This document shows, piece by piece, positions 5,370-6,079 of a stretch of DNA of 6,079 bases. Every line of letters starts with the position of its first letter. Position 1 is the first letter of the stretch. The position numbers and the translations under genes are program-made. Location of the stretch: contig SKJO01000273.1 in assembly GCA_007121975.1 (NCBI GenBank), positions 1 to 6,079 of the forward strand, written 5' to 3'. The notes beneath the pieces are model-generated. The model did not search any database and was not told the DNA's origin. It worked only from the letters and a program-made list of their open reading frames with translations. This DNA is from Nitriliruptoraceae bacterium (GTDB taxonomy: Bacteria; Actinomycetota; Nitriliruptoria; Nitriliruptorales; Nitriliruptoraceae).

Positions 5370-6079
5370 TCAGGTCCAGGCAAGCCCGGATCGGCGCGCC
5401 CAGTAGGCCTCGGGCGGCTCGGCCAGCACGGCCAGCTGCGCGGCCTCGTCCGGCGCCACCTCGACGTCGAGGGCCACGAGGTTGCTGGTGAGCTGCGCGG
5501 TGGTGGCGGCACCGGACAGCACCACGCAGACGGCCGGGTGCGCCAGCGCGGCCGCCAACGCCACCGCGTCGACCCCGACCCCCCGCTCGTCGGCCGTGGC
5601 CCGCAGCGCGGCGGGTAGGGCCGCCCGGTCGGTGAGCCGCCCGTTGGCCAGCGCCTCCTTGACGATCACGCCCCAGCCGGCGTCAGCCGCGGCGAGCAGG
5701 GCCGGCCCCACCGAGGGCTCGAGCAGGTTGTAGGTCGCCTGCACCGCCGCGAACGGCGCCGCCCCTGCCGTGGTCAGCTCCAGCGCCCGACGCAACGTCG
5801 CCGCCTGTCCCGGTCCCGACAGCGACAGCCCGATGACCACGCCCTGGTCGCGCAGCGCGAACAGCGCGCGCAGCACGGCTGGGTCGTCGAGCACCCCGCT
5901 GTCCAGGGTCGCCGAATGGATCTGGTAGAGGTCGAGCCGGTCGCCGAGGTGGTGGCGAGTCTCGCTCAACTGGCGCTCGAAGGTCGGCAGCGTGTGGTCC
6001 TTGACCTCGTGCTGCTCGGCGTCGACCTGCCAGTCGGCGGTGTAGGTGTAGCCCCACTTCGAGCCGACCGTCACCGCAC
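5370..6079 (-). CDS. Aldo/keto reductase (N terminus outside window)
   Basis: About 236 C-terminal residues of an NAD(P)H-dependent (beta/alpha)8-barrel aldo/keto reductase are visible. The frame is open to the right edge of the window, and the GTG at 6074 is not a credible start because the catalytic Asp and Tyr of the AKR tetrad should lie before it. The remaining two tetrad residues are present: Lys in VGSKWGY (about 6059-6057) and His in DLYQIHSA (about 5918-5916). Further family segments are RDQGVVIGLSLSGPG, AVQATYNLLEPS, VKEALANGRL and the cofactor-phosphate region VVLSGAATTAQLTSNL near the C terminus. It resembles the general AKR group with broad carbonyl or sugar-aldehyde substrates; the true substrate cannot be told. 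The stop TGA is at 5372-5370, six bases from the convergent oxidoreductase stop. Confidence 0.88.
   Translation of the reverse strand, partial: AVTVGSKWGYTYTADWQVDAEQHEVKDHTLPTFERQLSETRHHLGDRLDLYQIHSATLDSGVLDDPAVLRALFALRDQGVVIGLSLSGPGQAATLRRALELTTAGAAPFAAVQATYNLLEPSVGPALLAAADAGWGVIVKEALANGRLTDRAALPAALRATADERGVGVDAVALAAALAHPAVCVVLSGAATTAQLTSNLVALDVEVAPDEAAQLAVLAEPPEAYWARRSGLAWT

Overview
The window is about 70% G+C or more, with GTG starts and strong third-position G/C bias. It encodes a GAF-ANTAR protein, an RsrA-like zinc anti-sigma factor paired with an ECF sigma factor, and an actinobacterial-type SGNH (DUF459) protein. Together these point to a high-GC actinomycete (Actinomycetota); I cannot name the genus from the sequence. 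Seven protein genes are supported, two of them cut by the window ends. I see no tRNA, rRNA, CRISPR array, transposon or phage gene, and no gene-free stretch longer than about 125 bases.

Layout, left to right. (1) Plus strand, 1-876: the C-terminal part of an SGNH/DUF459 hydrolase whose start lies before base 1. (2) Plus strand, 982-1728: a GAF-ANTAR putative RNA-binding antiterminator. (3) Plus strand, 1827-3219: a two-gene unit of a TlpA/ResA-like thioredoxin lipoprotein and a CcdA/DsbD-type membrane electron carrier, linked by a Shine-Dalgarno that overlaps the first stop codon. (4) Minus strand, 4110 down to 3275: an ECF sigma factor and its RsrA-like zinc anti-sigma factor, overlapping by ATGA. 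A strong symmetric hairpin lies between this pair and the convergent ccdA gene. (5) Plus strand, about 4236-5363: an NDH-2-like FAD oxidoreductase divergent from the sigma gene. (6) Minus strand, 6079 down to 5370: an aldo/keto reductase, truncated at its N terminus by the window end, converging on the oxidoreductase with 6 bases between the stops.

The most interesting result links regions 3 and 4. The motif GGAAG-N18-GTT, close to the published SigR/SigH-type promoter consensus (GGAAT-N18-GTT), occurs once upstream of the TlpA-like gene (1764-1789, plus) and once upstream of the sigma gene (4181-4156, minus). In both places it is at exact 18-base spacing, and the two share the eight bases TGGAAGCC around the -35. 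This suggests an autoregulated thiol-stress sigma/anti-sigma switch that also drives the neighbouring envelope thiol-disulfide relay: CcdA would move electrons across the membrane to the TlpA-like lipoprotein. The flanking FAD oxidoreductase and aldo/keto reductase fit a redox theme, but I find no direct evidence that they belong to the regulon. No exotic defence or mobile system is visible.
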